A stretch of DNA of 64,000 nt from Lithobates sylvaticus. Taxonomy: Eukaryota > Chordata > Amphibia > Anura > Ranidae. The stretch lies in assembly GCA_028564925.1 (NCBI GenBank), contig CM053029.1:290387057-290451056 (forward strand). Reading direction: 5' to 3'. Made by a program: the position numbers and the translations under genes. Positions 36,985-48,753 of the stretch are shown piece by piece; the stretch's first letter is position 1, and each line of letters opens with the position of its first letter. Under the pieces are notes generated by a model that saw only the letters and a list, made by a program, of their open reading frames with translations, was not told the origin of the DNA and ran no database searches.

Positions 36985-38540
36985 TCAAGAAAGATCCCTA
37001 GATAGTGATCCCTTAGCTTCATAAGGGGAACGGCTAGCTCCATTTCCAGAATGTTTGCCATACTTTGTCTTTTTAGAAGATGAAGGTGGTCTGTATGGAG
37101 ATGCTTGAGGGGATGGTAGTTGACTTTGATTCAGTAAAGGCAAAATGTTAAATAGGTACGGCCAGGAAACCGAATCGAACAATTTTTGTAGATCGACGAG
37201 AGGAGAAGGCCTTCCTGTCGCACCCCCTGCGTCCATCCTGATTGTAATATTGATATGATATCTATCGCCCTTCGAATTTGGTCTGGGCCCTGTCTGCCTG
37301 GGATGAATCCCACCTGGTCCTTATGAATATAAAGGTTGATAAAGGAGGAAATGCGGTCCGCTAGGATCTTGGTCAGAATTTTCATGTCATTGGTGATATG
37401 GGCCTATAATTTCCTACCTCCCCCTGGTCTTTATGTGGTTTAGGAATAACGGATATGTAACCTGAGTCTTATAATAAGGCACAGAGAATCCATCCGGTCC
37501 TGGGGCAGATCCCCTCTTTAGGTTTTTAATGACATTTATCACTTCTTCTACTGTGATAGGGGACTCTAGGATGTCATGGTGTCTAGCTTCAAGTTTTTCA
37601 AGTTCATATGGGGTGAACTATCCTCTTTACCTGCACTATACAGTGTCTTATAAAAATGGTGAAAGGTTTCCATAATGCGTTTTGGATTCAATGTATGTTG
37701 ATTGCCTGATACCCGTATTTTAGGTAGGGTTCTCTGCCTAGTTAAGGGAGTCAGTTTAGATGCAAGCATGGGGCCCATCCTGTCACGTTGGTGATAAAAC
37801 TTAGTTCCACTCCATCGTAAATGTTTTTCAGCTTTTGATGTGAGGGCTAGGTTAAGGGCTAATCACGCGGCGTCCAAGTCCGCTACAGGGGCAGGTTTGG
37901 GGTCACCTTTATGCAGGTTGCTCAGAGGATCAAATTCTTTTTCTAGCTTTTCTATATCTATAGAGTGTTGCTTTTTCACCTGGGTAGAAATTTGGATTAA
38001 TTTACCCTTGATCGTAGCCTTGTGTGTGGCCCAGAGGGTCTCCGCGGAGCCCTCCTCCGTTGTGTTCAAGAGGAAATATTCCTCAATAGCTTTCTCGATT
38101 TCAGCAGCCCTTACTGGATCACTGAGCAAGGATTTGTTTAGTCTCCAATGAAGGAGAGTGGGGCGGATAGAGCTTCTTTTAAGGGATAGCATTATTATGG
38201 AGTGGTCAGACCAAACTGTATCTCTTATATAGGATTTGATCAAGTCTAGGGTTTTGGGGGTAGAGACAAATATGTGTATGTGTAGCGTATAACTGGTGCG
38301 GGTGGGAGAAGTGTGTGTAATCTCTCGTAGTGGGGTTAAGTTCTCTCCAGGCATCAACTAGACCATATTGATGTATTAACTTAGCGATTTTAAGGCTTCT
38401 TCTGGGTGGGCGGATGAGTTGTGTTCCCGGAGGCTTGGTTTTGTCCAGCCCTTGATCTAGGGTAGTAATTGAATCGCCCTCATAAATGACTGTCCCGCCC
38501 AATAAGGGTCCTAGTGTTTTGAACATTGACTGAAAAAAGT
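36985..38540 (-). pseudogene. L1 ORF2 fragments (copy B)
   Basis: Visible blocks on the minus strand are endonuclease end LIHQYGLVDAWRELNPTTRD near 38370 and DTVWSDHSIIMLSL near 38210, then LLHWRLNKSLL, then ISGNQ-like spacer sequence (37778-37566), and [30 protein letters not shown] near 37380-37260. At least four frame changes are needed. The catalytic YADD motif lies beyond the truncation and is absent. Confidence 0.78.
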
Positions 38541-38872
38541 AGCTTAGCCCTGATTGGGTGCATAATATGAAATAAGTGAATAGAGGTGGTCGCCTATCAT
38601 GCCCTTTCTGAGGATATATTTGCCGTCTAGGTCCCTGTGTCCCTGTGTTCAGCCATTGAGCAGAGTTGGATGGCCCCCAATCGTTGTCCCGTCACTTACC
38701 TTGGTGATGTCTGTCGGTCTTATACATTGTTCATTCCAGCTAGGATTAGGTCCCCAGTCAGTATATGTCTCAATAGGTGGTTCCCAGAGGCTGGCAGAGA
38801 GGGAAGAAGAAGAGAAATGGTTAGAAGATGAAAGGAGAATAGGCATTAGAAGGATGGGAGAACCCTCTAGGG

Positions 38873-39029
38873 CAGGGGTCTCAAACTGGTGGCCCTCCAG
38901 CTGTTGCGAAACTACAAGTCCCATGAGGCATTGCAAGGCTGACAGTTATAAGCATGACTCCCACAGGCAAAGGCATGATGGGATTTGTAGTTTTGCAACA
39001 GCTGGAGGGCCGCCAGTTTGAGACCCCTG
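38873..39029. mobile_element. Short hAT MITE, 157 bp
   Basis: Ends CAGGGGTCTCAAACTGG and its complement flank a partly palindromic body (CCTCCAGCTGTTGC, GCAACAGCTGGAGG). The 8-bp duplication CTCTAGGG is at 38865-38872 and 39030-39037. The CAGGGG start and 8-bp duplication place it with hAT elements. Confidence 0.88.
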
Positions 39030-39671
39030 CTCTAGGGGATCTAATGGACAGAAGTAGCTTTCTAACTCGCTGTCCATAAAAAATACATTGGAATCAGTCT
39101 CCACGAAAGAGACCGAGGTCCTACCCAATGGATTCAGGAAAGCCATACGGTAAGTGGAGTGCATGAACATAACACCCCAGCCTAGGCACACTAAAACATA
39201 AAACTTTTGTAAAAATTAAAACAAAGTTTAAAGTCCGACTGCAGCTTGTCCCAAGTGATATAGAAGCTGCGCTGGACTATCGTGAGGATGAGTGAGGGGG
39301 AAAGAGGGAGTGGGAGGATTGTAACCCGAGCTGGTTTATGGGGGGTGTGCACGGAAGTCCTTGAACCATTTGTAAAGGGGTCTGGGGGAGAACCTCCTGA
39401 AAGGACCCTGAGTTAGGAAATAGGAGCAGTCCATGTACTTTAGGTATCATTAGAACAAAGCGAGTTCTGTGCAGTCTTGGAAAGATGAAAAATAATCTAA
39501 AACAAAGTCAACTTGCATAACTGGCATCTGACTTGGTATGAGGAGCAACAACAAAATTAAGTCATTGTAAATGTGTAACTTTTTCCCCTCTGGAGGTGTT
39601 AAAAAAAAAAAAAAAAAAAAGCACGGATCGAATGTCCAAATCCTGGGCAGGTTTAGAAAGAAGATTAGTGA

Positions 39672-40250
39672 TCAAGTAGCCCTCGTTCTGCGTCGGGGGG
39701 GGGGGGGGGGGCGTCCTTCCTTAGAGCATTTGAAATTGGAGTTGTTCCACACCGGTGAGATGGGGCTGGAAGGTGTTTGGAGTTTCGTGGCTCCCGTCTG
39801 GGAGTTTGTGGCGGCCAAGGAGATTAATCGAAGTCCCAGTAAAAGTTTCTCTCCTTCTTGGAGGTTGGAGAAGGAGTATGTCTTAGATTTGAAGGTGAAT
39901 CTCAGTGCAAATGGAAAAGCCCCCCAATATTTAATCTCCTTCTGTGCGAGGACTGTGAGCAGGGGTTTTAGTGACTTTCTCCTTTGGATAGTCGATGGCA
40001 ATATGTCAGCGAAGATTTGGATTGGAGGGTTTTGGCACAGGAGAGGCGTTTGCTTGTGGGGTCTTTTCATTATCTCCTCCATCACCGAAAAAAAATGCAG
40101 CTTCACCACAATATCTTTTGGGGCCCCATCCTTTCTCGAGGGACCCAAGGCCCTGTGAGCTCTGTCCAGTTCTAGTGTATGAGGTGGAATGTCAGGAATG
40201 AGGTCTTTAATGAAGTCTTGGACAGCTTCTGTGACAGACTCCGGGAGCCC
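39672..40250 (-). pseudogene. L1 ORF1 RNA-binding protein (copy B)
   Basis: The open part from 40148 reads GPSRKDGAPKDIVVKLHFF, then SVMEEIMKR and IQIFADILPSTIQRRKSLKP, the Transposase_22-type RRM and C-terminal domain of L1 ORF1p. This protein coats L1 RNA. Upstream minus-strand sequence to about 40560 fits the coiled-coil part but in broken frames. The C-terminus runs into Pro/Arg repeats encoded by a poly-G stretch near 39697-39711. Confidence 0.8.
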
Positions 40251-41555
40251 CCTTAATCTGAAATTATATTAACTAGATCAATTCTCGAGATCCTTGATTT
40301 TGGATAGAGCATTGTCCAGTTGTTTTTGAATGACATGAATATGGTCACAGTTTTGATTGGTCCTGGCCACTGTGGTGTCTTGTTTGGTTTCAATGGCTTC
40401 TATGCAGGCACCAAGGTTTTGGAAATCAGCCTTAATGTCCTAAATGTCCCCAGTGATCTTAGCTGCAATTGTGGTCAGACCTCTGTCAGATAATTCAGAC
40501 AGTTTGTTGAAAAGGTCCTCTGTTTATGATGAAGTCTGAGCTGGCCTTTATGCGGTGGTGTGGGGGGGGCCCCCCCGAGTAGGCCTCAGCTTGCCTCAGG
40601 GGGGATAACATGTAATCCTCCATTGTGTGACTAATTAGGGATTCCGTGGATGCCGGGGAGGGAGCCATGGCAGGTCAGGTACTCACTGTGTAGATAAAAG
40701 AAAGGGTAATCTCGCGCTTAACCGGGAATGAGAACTAAACTAGTGCAGCACACACTGAGGGTAATGTCTGAACCCAAAGGTAAATAAAAAGGAAAAAGTA
40801 GTGGCGTGCAAGGGGTTAAAATTAAACTAAAAGCAGGTAAGAGGAGTAAGGTAAAATTGAATCCAATTAAGTGGTGAATGAAGTAATGAGAGTGAATTCA
40901 CAAGGTAAAAACCAGTGATTGTGAGGGTAAATCACATAAGAATAAATATCATCAAAACATAGTAAACATAGAAAGATGAAAAATATATCATATAAGATAT
41001 AAAATAAAGTGAATAGTGACTGTGGTTTAAAAAACAACGTAAATATTCATAAGATTCAAAATCTGATACAAAATATAGCAATGTGGTGAAAAAACGCAGT
41101 GGGAGCGATAAAAGTGCAGTAAAATGGCTAAGACACTGCTAAGAGAATAAATAATAGACAAGGATGTCTAAAAATTACTGAAGTGAATGATAAAAGTGAA
41201 TAAAATAACTGAAGTGAAGAAATTGCAAATGAGTCGCAAGCTAAAAACGCATCACAAAAAAATTGTAAAATGGTAAATAGTCCATATAAACACGGGTGCA
41301 GGTGACAGTTCGTTCCCAGAGTTAGGTGCAACAAGGTATTTTCCTGTTGACTGTGCAATGGTAATTTGATTGTGACTATCTTGTGCGGTTTAGAGCAGCG
41401 GTGTGTGATCCTGGTGGGGGTGGTATGGTTGGCCCCTTACCTTACGGCTGTAAGGTTACAGCATGGGTTAAGGTGGGTCTTTGAGGTCCCTGGTATCCTT
41501 CCTCCTTTGGGAGCTCCAATCTGTGTCCCGGTTCTTTATGGTACTTGGGTTGCAT

Positions 41556-42036
41556 AGGCTTTACAGGCAAAGGCTTCTACCCTTGCAAAAGATGTTTTGC
41601 TTGCACCAGGACTAAGAAACCAAACGAAAGAAAGAAGGACTTTACATCAACCAGCACTGGCAACACCCACATGATTAATGAATTTATCTGCTGTAACACA
41701 ATAGGAGCGGTTTACGTTTTAGAATGCAGTTGCGGCCTACAGTATGTTGGTCGCACAAAGCGACCACTCAGGGTCAGAATTAAAGAACATGTCAAAAACA
41801 TCATAAAGGGTTCCGATAAACATAACGTATCTAGGCACTTTGCCATACACCATAAAAAGGACCCGACACACCTGAAATTCTGGGGGATAGAACCCTATGT
41901 CAAACACTGGAGAGGAGGCCACAAGGTCAGAACCATAAGCCAGTTGGAATCCAAGTGGATTTTCACCCTTAATACTTTAACGCCACATGGCTTAAACATA
42001 GAATTCGACTTGAACTGTTTCCTTAGCGACTTCTAG
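41556..42036 (+). CDS. PLE GIY-YIG endonuclease domain, N-truncated
   Basis: The frame (open from 41545) encodes about 160 residues. GFYPCKRCFACTRTKK is the Cys motif that precedes the nuclease in PLEs. The GIY-YIG fold is visible as AVYVLECSCGLQYVGRTKRP, then LRVRIKEHVKNI, with the catalytic Arg in that helix and a Glu in QLESKWIF. It ends at TAG 42034-42036. In a whole PLE this domain nicks target DNA for target-primed reverse transcription. Here the RT is missing and the frame begins at the junction with the inverted arm, so it is a partial protein. Confidence 0.88.
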
Positions 42037-42839
42037 ATTGACCTCCTTCCTTTATTAACCATTCCAACAATTTTAACTACACCAGTTTCACATAATTTTA
42101 TTATTTTTATTGGCTCTATTTTATTAAAACTTCCTTTTACCACTTTTTTATCAATATGTTTATTGTTAATAATGGTACCCTATCTGATAGATTTGCACCC
42201 TTACCTGAAAACATCTGCACCTCTGCACCTATGCTTTTCTCGAATGGATATGGATCACCTAACAGTCACTGCACCTTACTCCAATTCCACATCTCCCTCA
42301 CCTCTATATCTAGGTGGTTTTATCTATTCACTGGATAATCCCACTATTGTCCCCTTTACATTGCCAGATTTTATACGTGTAATTTTATTTTATTTACATG
42401 TAACGTCATTTCCGGTATTTTTTGGGTCGCAACCGTCCCAATTTTATCGTCGCTATACTTTTATGCTTATTAGAAATTTTAACATCTCTTGAGGTCATAA
42501 CCTTTTTTATTAATTTTAGCTGGCCATCAACCGAGTTTTTATGGTGTTATTGTTATTTATAAACCCTTGATTTTAACACCTTAAGCAGTCCTCTGCATTC
42601 GGTATTTGCGCCTGGCAAACTCATTTTTCTTCCAATGACAAAGCCGCCTTGTGCCCAGTAATGGACTTTATACATCCTTTGCTGACACCAGACGTCTCCA
42701 GCCTATCAGTGCTGTTTTTTCCAATCCCAAAATGGCCGCCGGAGCACTTCCGGCAACGGCATTATGACCATTTCCGGCGATCGGGCCACAAGAAAATGGC
42801 CGCCTAGTATAATTAAATGGCCTATAAATAAGACACTTC

Positions 42840-42905
42840 CACTAACACTAGGCACCCCTGAAGAAGTCACGTGATCGGTGACGAACACGTGTCGGGACCA
42901 CAGCT
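42840..42905 (+). ncRNA. Hammerhead-like motif in PLE 3' region, one core irregularity
   Basis: CUGAAGA (allowed variant of CUGANGA) lies at 42849-42855. Stem II GUCAC/GUGAC closes a 7-nt loop, then GAA, an extra C, a self-complementary ACGUGU stem III, C as cleavage base, and GGG able to pair with CCC before the core. The GAAA block reads GAACA, so activity is doubtful. Placement downstream of the endonuclease matches PLE hammerheads. Confidence 0.6.
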
Positions 42906-44099
42906 TAGTCTGACCAACCGGAAGTGACGCAACACCGAGCTCGCCGCTCGTTTGTACATTATCTTTTGACTCATCTAAGAATGTGAGTACCCCCCTGCTT
43001 TTAATGTGAATTGTTTTACTTGTACCAAATAAACCACTTTTGATGTTAAACATACTACACCATGAGGCTACTTCCTTCCTCTCTTTTATACTGATGTGAG
43101 CGCCCCCACCCCCCCCCCCCCCCCTTTATTGGATGCAACCAAAGTACCATAAAGAACCGGGACACAGATTGGAGCTCCCAAAGGAGGAAGGATACCAGGG
43201 ACCTCAAAGACCCACCTTAACCCATGCTGTAACCTTACAGCCGTAAGGTAAGGGGCCAACCATACCACCCCCACCAGGATCACACACCGCTGCTCTAAAC
43301 CGCACAAGATAGTCACAATCAAATTACCATTGCACAGTCAACAGGAAAATACCTTGTTGCACCTAACTCTGGGAACGAACTGTCACCTGCACCCGTGTTT
43401 ATATGGACTATTTACCATTTTACAATTTTTTTGTGATGCGTTTTTAGCTTGCGACTCATTTGCAATTTCTTCACTTCAGTTATTTTATTCACTTTTATCA
43501 TTCACTTCAGTCATTTTTAGACATCCTTGTCTATTATTTATTCTCTTAGCAGTGTCTTAGCCATTTTACTGCACTTTTATCGCTCCCACTGCGTTTTTTC
43601 ACCACATTGCTATATTTTGTATCAGATTTTGAATCTTATGAATATTTACGTTGTTTTTTAAACCACAGTCACTATTCACTTTATTTTATATCTTATATGA
43701 TATATTTTTCATCTTTCTATGTTTACTATGTTTTGATGATATTTATTATATGTGATTTACCCTCACAATCACTGGTTTTTACCTTGTGAATTCACTCTCA
43801 TTACTTCATTCACCACTTAATTAGGTACTCACTGTGTGCCCCGGGAGGGTCTGCGGGGGATCGTGAGCTGGCAGCCCTGTGTCCTCCTCCTCCATGTCAG
43901 CACATAAGTGTGCTGCGGCCACCATCTTAGTTTCGAGCGGCTCCGGGAACGGGCTGAAACGGGGCCCAAGATTTTGTTTGGCAGAGCCCCAGGGCATGGA
44001 AGGGTTCCCGGGTGGTTCCCCCAGCTGATGGTGCGGTCCAGAGCTGTTTCGCTGGCCACAGTCGGTCGCTGTGTGTGCTATTAGGCCGGGGTGTCACGG

Positions 44100-45606
44100 A
44101 GCTCCAGGCTCAAGCAGACATTTTGGAGTCCTCCACGCATGCACTCCCCTAGATTTGAAATTTATGCCCCTACAACGCTTGATGGTGTCCCTATGTTTGA
44201 CCTCTGTATGTGGCCAGGCTGTGTAAAAGTTTCACACATGTGGTATTGTTCTTTCTGGGGAGGAGTAGGAGAATCTATTTTGGGGTTTAATTTTTGGTAT
44301 GTACATGCAGTGTTAGAAATATTGTAAAAAGTGATAACTGTGTAAAATAAAAAAAAAAATGTGTTTTCATTTTCTTTCAACATTTTCCAAAAACTTGTAG
44401 AAAAAAAAAATGACATGTTCAAAAGACTCGATATGCCTCATTTTTTATTGTCCTGGTGCTCCAGGGCCTTCAAAAGTGTAAGAGGTAGTCAAGAAATTAG
44501 ATGTGTAATTTATGCTCCTAGAACGCCTGATGGTGCGCTCTGCATGTTGGGCCTCTGTATGTGGCCAGGCTGTGTAAAAGTCTCACACATGTGGTATTGC
44601 CATACTCGGGAGGAGTAGTAGAATGTGTTTTGGGGTGTAATTTGTGGTATGCATATGCTCTGTGTGAGAAATAACCTGATAATATGACACTTTTGTGAAA
44701 AAAGAAAAAAAAAATCTTGATATTGCAAAGATTTGTGGGAAAAAAATAACATCTTCAAAAAACTCACCATGCCTCTAAATACCTTTGAATGTCTACTTTC
44801 CAAAAAATGGGTCATTTGGGAGGTATTTGTTCTTTCCTGGCTTGTTAGGCCCCTTTCAGACGTCGGCTCAGCGGGAGATCTGTCCGTTGATCTCCGCTGA
44901 GCCGGCGGATGACAAGCCTCTCTCTGCTCACTGAGCGGGGAGGGGCTTGCGAGCGCCGCTGATCTCTATGGAGAGATCGGATGAAAACGGACAGTGTGTC
45001 CATTTTCACCCGATCTCACCCGATCCGATCCGCCAGCGACGGATCTGGACGTGAGGCCATCCGTCTGCTTTTGGCGGATCGGATGTCAGCGGACATGTCT
45101 CCGCTGACATCCGACGCTCCATAGAGTAACATGGAGCGCCCGTTCAGATCCGCTGTCTAAACTGACAGGCGGATCTGAACGGCCCGTCCGTGTGAAAGGG
45201 GCCTTAGGGTCTCAAGAAATGAGATAGGCCGTCAGTACTTCAGGTGTGATCAATTTTCAGTGATTGGCACCATAGTTTGTGGACTCTATAACTTACACAG
45301 ATTTGGATTATTTTTACCAAAGATATGTAGCAGTATAACATTTTGACAAAATTTCTTATATAATTTAGCAAATTGGTAATTTTGCATAACAGAAACAAAG
45401 AGAAATTTTTTACAGAATTTTCGGTCTTTTTTCAATTATAGCGCAAAAAATAAAAACCCAGCGGTGATTAAATACCACCAAAAAAAAGTTCTATTTGTGT
45501 GGGGAAAAAAAAGGATAAAAAAATTGCATGACTGAGTAATTGTCATTCGAAGTGTGAGAGAGCTGAAAATCGGTCTGGTTTAAGTGCCCAGTGGTCAAGT
45601 AGTTAA
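44100..45606. mobile_element. piggyBac-type repeat ending at TTAA 45603
   Basis: The right end reads inward as TTAACTACTTGACCACTGGGC, and the adjoining A-rich block (GCGCAAAAAATAAAAACCC, ACCACCAAAAAAAAG) is the one found in the MITEs at 16069 and 56214. The left part has two copies of a roughly 350-bp segment around CTGTATGTGGCCAGGCTGTG (44203 and 44556). A Harbinger-type MITE is nested at 44848-45203. The left terminus is not found. Confidence 0.55.
44848..45203. mobile_element. PIF/Harbinger-like MITE (GGCCCCTTTCA ends)
   Basis: Ends GGCCCCTTTCAGAC and GTGTGAAAGGGGCC are flanked by TTA at 44845-44847 and 45204-45206. The 356-bp body is rich in ATCCG/CGGAT words and palindromes and has no ORF of note. 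Confidence 0.75.
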
Positions 45607-45901
45607 AGTGGTTTTAGTCCCCAAAACTATTTTTTTTTTTGCAGCTTGCCAATTCGTAAATGTGACAGCTGCATTGGCTTTAGATATTTTTAACTTTTTC
45701 TCTGTATCTTCACCTGCCGATCCTACCAGCAAGTCTTTTTTTTCAACTTCCTTTAACTGACCAAGCTGTCCAGCAAAAGTGGCAGTTAGAGGGTTGAGAC
45801 AAACCATTTACTACAGATGGGGGTGCTTGCAATTGTCATCAGCTTGTACTGATTTATGTAAAACCTTTATACCAAAATGGAATTAAACTGTTGCTCTAAT
45901 T

Positions 45902-46323
45902 TAGGGGTCTCAAAACATTCTAAACAAAAAGGGCCACCTGTCTTTCAGACTTTAGGGGGGTCAGACTGTGGGAAGTCAGAGAAGAAAATATTAGGGGAGG
46001 AATAGTACCCCATCGTTGGTGTCAGTGGGAGGAATAGTGGCCCAACGCTTGTGTCAGTGGGAGGAAGAGTGGCCTGTTGTCACTGAGAGGAACAGAATCA
46101 TTGGTGTTAATTTGAGTAATGAAGCCCCATGGTTGGTGTCGTTAGAAGGAATTGTATCCCAACACTAGTGTCAGTGAGAGGAATTGTGCCCCACTGTAGG
46201 TTTTACTGGAGGGAATAGTGCCCCATTGTTGGAGTCAGTGAGGGAAATAATGCCCCAGGAGCCACATAAAAGCAAGCAAAAGGACCGCATCTGGCCCCCA
46301 GGGCCACAATTTGGAGACCACTG
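45902..46323. mobile_element. hAT MITE, about 420 bp
   Basis: The right end GGAGACCACTG and the left end TAGGGGTCTC resemble degenerate CAGNGGTCTC hAT ends. Flanking octamers CTCTAATT (45894-45901) and CTCTAACT (46324-46331) match at 7 of 8. The body has imperfect subrepeats of GTCAGTGGGAGGAATAGTG. It is non-coding. The stretch 45607-45893 shows nothing beyond A/T-rich repeat-like DNA. Confidence 0.65.
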
Positions 46324-46879
46324 CTCTAACTGCTTAAAGGGGTTTGCTTTAAAATTGTACATCTAACATTACCCACTCTCCAGACGGACAATGTTCCAAG
46401 AGAGTCTCCGATGTTCCACCAGCCAGGAGTAGATACACCTTAAGGGACTGTTTACTAGTGTGGCTGGGGGGGCGCGTGCATTAAAAATAGGTCTTTGAAC
46501 ATCTATATGGACAGGACATAGTGTCTCCCAGCCATCCTATGAAAAGCGTTCCACCATGGATCACTTTTCAGAGGGGTGACAAGGCTTGCTGTAAATGTTA
46601 ACAAGCCCAGGATAGGAAGTGTGTTACTGGTTGGATCGTCAGGTTTAAATAAAGGAGAAATGCCCAAGAAAAGAAAACTGATGCAGGTATCACATTTGAA
46701 TATCACATTCAACACAAAATCAAAAATGTAATATATTGCAGCTTACCAATCATTAGATGTGGTGGCTGCATCATATTTTCTCCTGGTGATCTGGCCAGTA
46801 ACACACCTCTCGTATTAGTCAGACACAACTCTGTATGAATGAGACAGGAGGCACAGCACAAACATCAGCATTGGATACC

Positions 46880-47139
46880 ACTGACATGAAAGCAATCACC
46901 GCGCCCGATGACAGGGTGCAGTAGATCCCTACCATGTCACTAGGCAGAACAGGGAAATGCCTTGTTTACATAGGCACCTCCCCGTTCTGCCTCTCCGCCT
47001 CACGGTCGTGGGCCGACGGCGAACAGAGTTTGCAGGACCCACAAGGTGGCAAATTCAAAGGGACGTACGGGTACGCCCATTTGCCTGTACGAGCCATCCT
47101 GCCGACATATGTGTGTGCGGCAGTCAGGCAAGTGGTTAA
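46880..47139. mobile_element. piggyBac-type terminal segment
   Basis: The end at TTAA 47136-47139 reads inward TTAACCACTTGCCTGACTGCC, then CATATGTCGGCAGGATGG, closely similar to the autonomous element's end at 5032. A hairpin between GGCAGAACAGGG (46941) and CCCGTTCTGCC (46981) precedes it. The other terminus was not located. No gene is visible in 46332-46880. Confidence 0.6.
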
Positions 47140-47167
47140 TACTGCTATAAATTACGTAGGACTCTAA

Positions 47168-48002
47168 GGCCCCTTTCACACTGGGGCGTTTTTCATGCGG
47201 TGCAGCGCTAAAAATAGCGCCTGTTCACCGCCTGAAAAAATCCGGCCCCTTTAACTCCAGTGTGAAAGCCGGTGTTGTATCATTATCCGTCCCCCATCAC
47301 CAAGTGTCCGAGGTGTACTGCGCATGCGCAGTACACAGAACGCCCATATTCCGAAAATTGCCGAGGATGAACGGCGCCTGCGCCGTGAGTCCACTTTCAA
47401 GCCCCACCATCCCAGTGGACATAGAGTTAGAATATAAAAGTGCCGAGCGCAGCGAGGCCGTGCCCGATGCGTGGCGAGCGAAGCGAGCCCGCGAGGGGCC
47501 CTCTCAATTTGACTAACCCTATGTCCGCTTGGATGGTGGGGGCTTCTCCTCGACTCACGGCGCAGGCGCCGCTCATCTTCCGACAATTTCCGAAAATCTT
47601 CTGGATCCGGACTGCGCATGCGCTGCGCATGCGCAGTAGACTTCGGACACCTAGTGACAGCCGGACACTTGGTGATAGAACACCGGCGGGCTTTCACACT
47701 GGAGCGGTGCCCTAGCAGGATGATTAAAAAAAAGTCCTGCTAGCAGCATCTTTGGAGCGGTATAGGAGCGGTGTGTTCACCGCTCCTTTCCATTGATTAG
47801 AATGGGACACCGCGGCAATACCGCCGCAAAGCGCCGCTACGGCGGCGCTTTGCGGGGGTGTTAACCCTTTTTCGGCCGCTCGCGGGGAGTAAAACCGCAC
47901 CGCGAGCGGCCGAATACCGCGGTTAAAACAACGGTAAAGCAGCGCTAAATATAGCGCTGCTTTACCGTCACCGCGGCTCCCCGCCCCAGTGTGAAAGGGG
48001 CC
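47168..48002. mobile_element. PIF/Harbinger-like MITE with nested element
   Basis: Ends GGCCCCTTTCACACTGGGGCG and complement are flanked by TAA at 47165-47167 and 48003-48005. A nested segment, about 47269-47686, has its own inverted ends (CCGGTGTTGTATCA and TGATAGAACACCGG) and several palindromes built on CTGCGCATGCGCAG and GGCGCCTGCGCC. The outer right half is a series of hairpins such as GCAGCGCTAAATATAGCGCTGC. No protein is encoded. Confidence 0.72.
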
Positions 48003-48005
48003 TAA

Positions 48006-48753
48006 AGGAAAGAGGTGAACGTATTATAGTTTGTGCTGTCCTAACCCTGAAATGGCTGTTTAGCCAAAATCCTAATTCCTAGAGAATGCAGAGTGAGTTG
48101 CAACAATCCTATGTATTAGTCCGTCATATGCTGGAAAAGATTTTTCGGACAAGAAACACCAGGAGCATGGGTCTCTCACAAGCTAGTAATTTGTACGTGG
48201 TGGCCATCTGTGTCTGTTTGACTTGTCTGGTTAGAACTAGCGTTTTCACATAATTTACTGATGTGCAGATACATTTTCAAGAATCACTTTGGTTTTTTTG
48301 ACCTGCCTGCTATTAGTGACAGGCACCAAAAAGAGATAAGCGCCAGTAGACAAAAAGCAAAGCTGACCAAGGCGTGTTATATGTTATACATTTTTTTTCG
48401 TTCAACCGCGGGATGAAAAAAAATAAAAATAAAAATATGTATAAAATGTTCCAATTTCCCCATCCACATGGGGAAATCACGCCTGCTGAGCTATTGTGCT
48501 CCAAAAAGGTAGGAAGCCTTCACTGCCGTTAGAACACAATGATCAGGGTTGCCTGCTATAGCCAGTGGTACTGATTGTTTAGAAAAAAAAAAAAACTGAA
48601 AACGGCAGTCGTATAGAAGTCAAATGATAGATTCTGTACAACCAGAGTGACCATACATGGATCAAAATTCAGACAATCTCTGCCAAACCGTCCAAATATT
48701 GATCCATGTAAATAAACACAAGTGCAGCCCCTCAGTGTAAAACTGCAATAATA
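48006..48753. other. No gene recognised
   Basis: This A/T-rich stretch has no long frame with recognisable motifs, no clear repeat ends and no RNA gene that I can see. It may be unique sequence in the MAT2B 3' flank. Confidence 0.5.

Larger units (their letters stand above)
40692..43822 (+). mobile_element. Penelope-like element, 5'-truncated, with inverted arms
   Basis: The 3.1 kb insertion is flanked by AGGTACTCACTGTGT at 40677-40691 and 43823-43837. Its left arm (about 40864-41552) is the reverse complement of its right arm (about 43125-43821). Between them are the C-terminal endonuclease of a PLE and a 3' region with a hammerhead-like motif. No RT remains. Inverted terminal copies and a long target duplication are usual for PLEs. 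Confidence 0.82.
36980..44090 (-). mobile_element. L1 copy B (minus strand), interrupted by PLE and MITE
   Basis: Minus-strand pieces are in L1 order: GC-rich 5' UTR (43838-44090), ORF1 (about 39672-40560), then ORF2 endonuclease (about 38150-38540), spacer (37566-38150) and RT (36985-37385). The RT is cut off near 36980, so the 3' part is missing. Insertions are a PLE at 40692-43822 in the 5' part and a hAT MITE at 38873-39029. Frames are broken repeatedly. Confidence 0.8.

Noticed and set aside
39571-40158. 195-codon plus-strand ORF
   Set aside because: It is the antisense shadow of the L1 ORF1 fragment, which has recognisable protein motifs on the minus strand.
47251-47697. 148-codon minus-strand and overlapping plus-strand ORFs
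   Set aside because: They fall in the palindromic, GC-rich nested MITE, open on several frames because of base composition.
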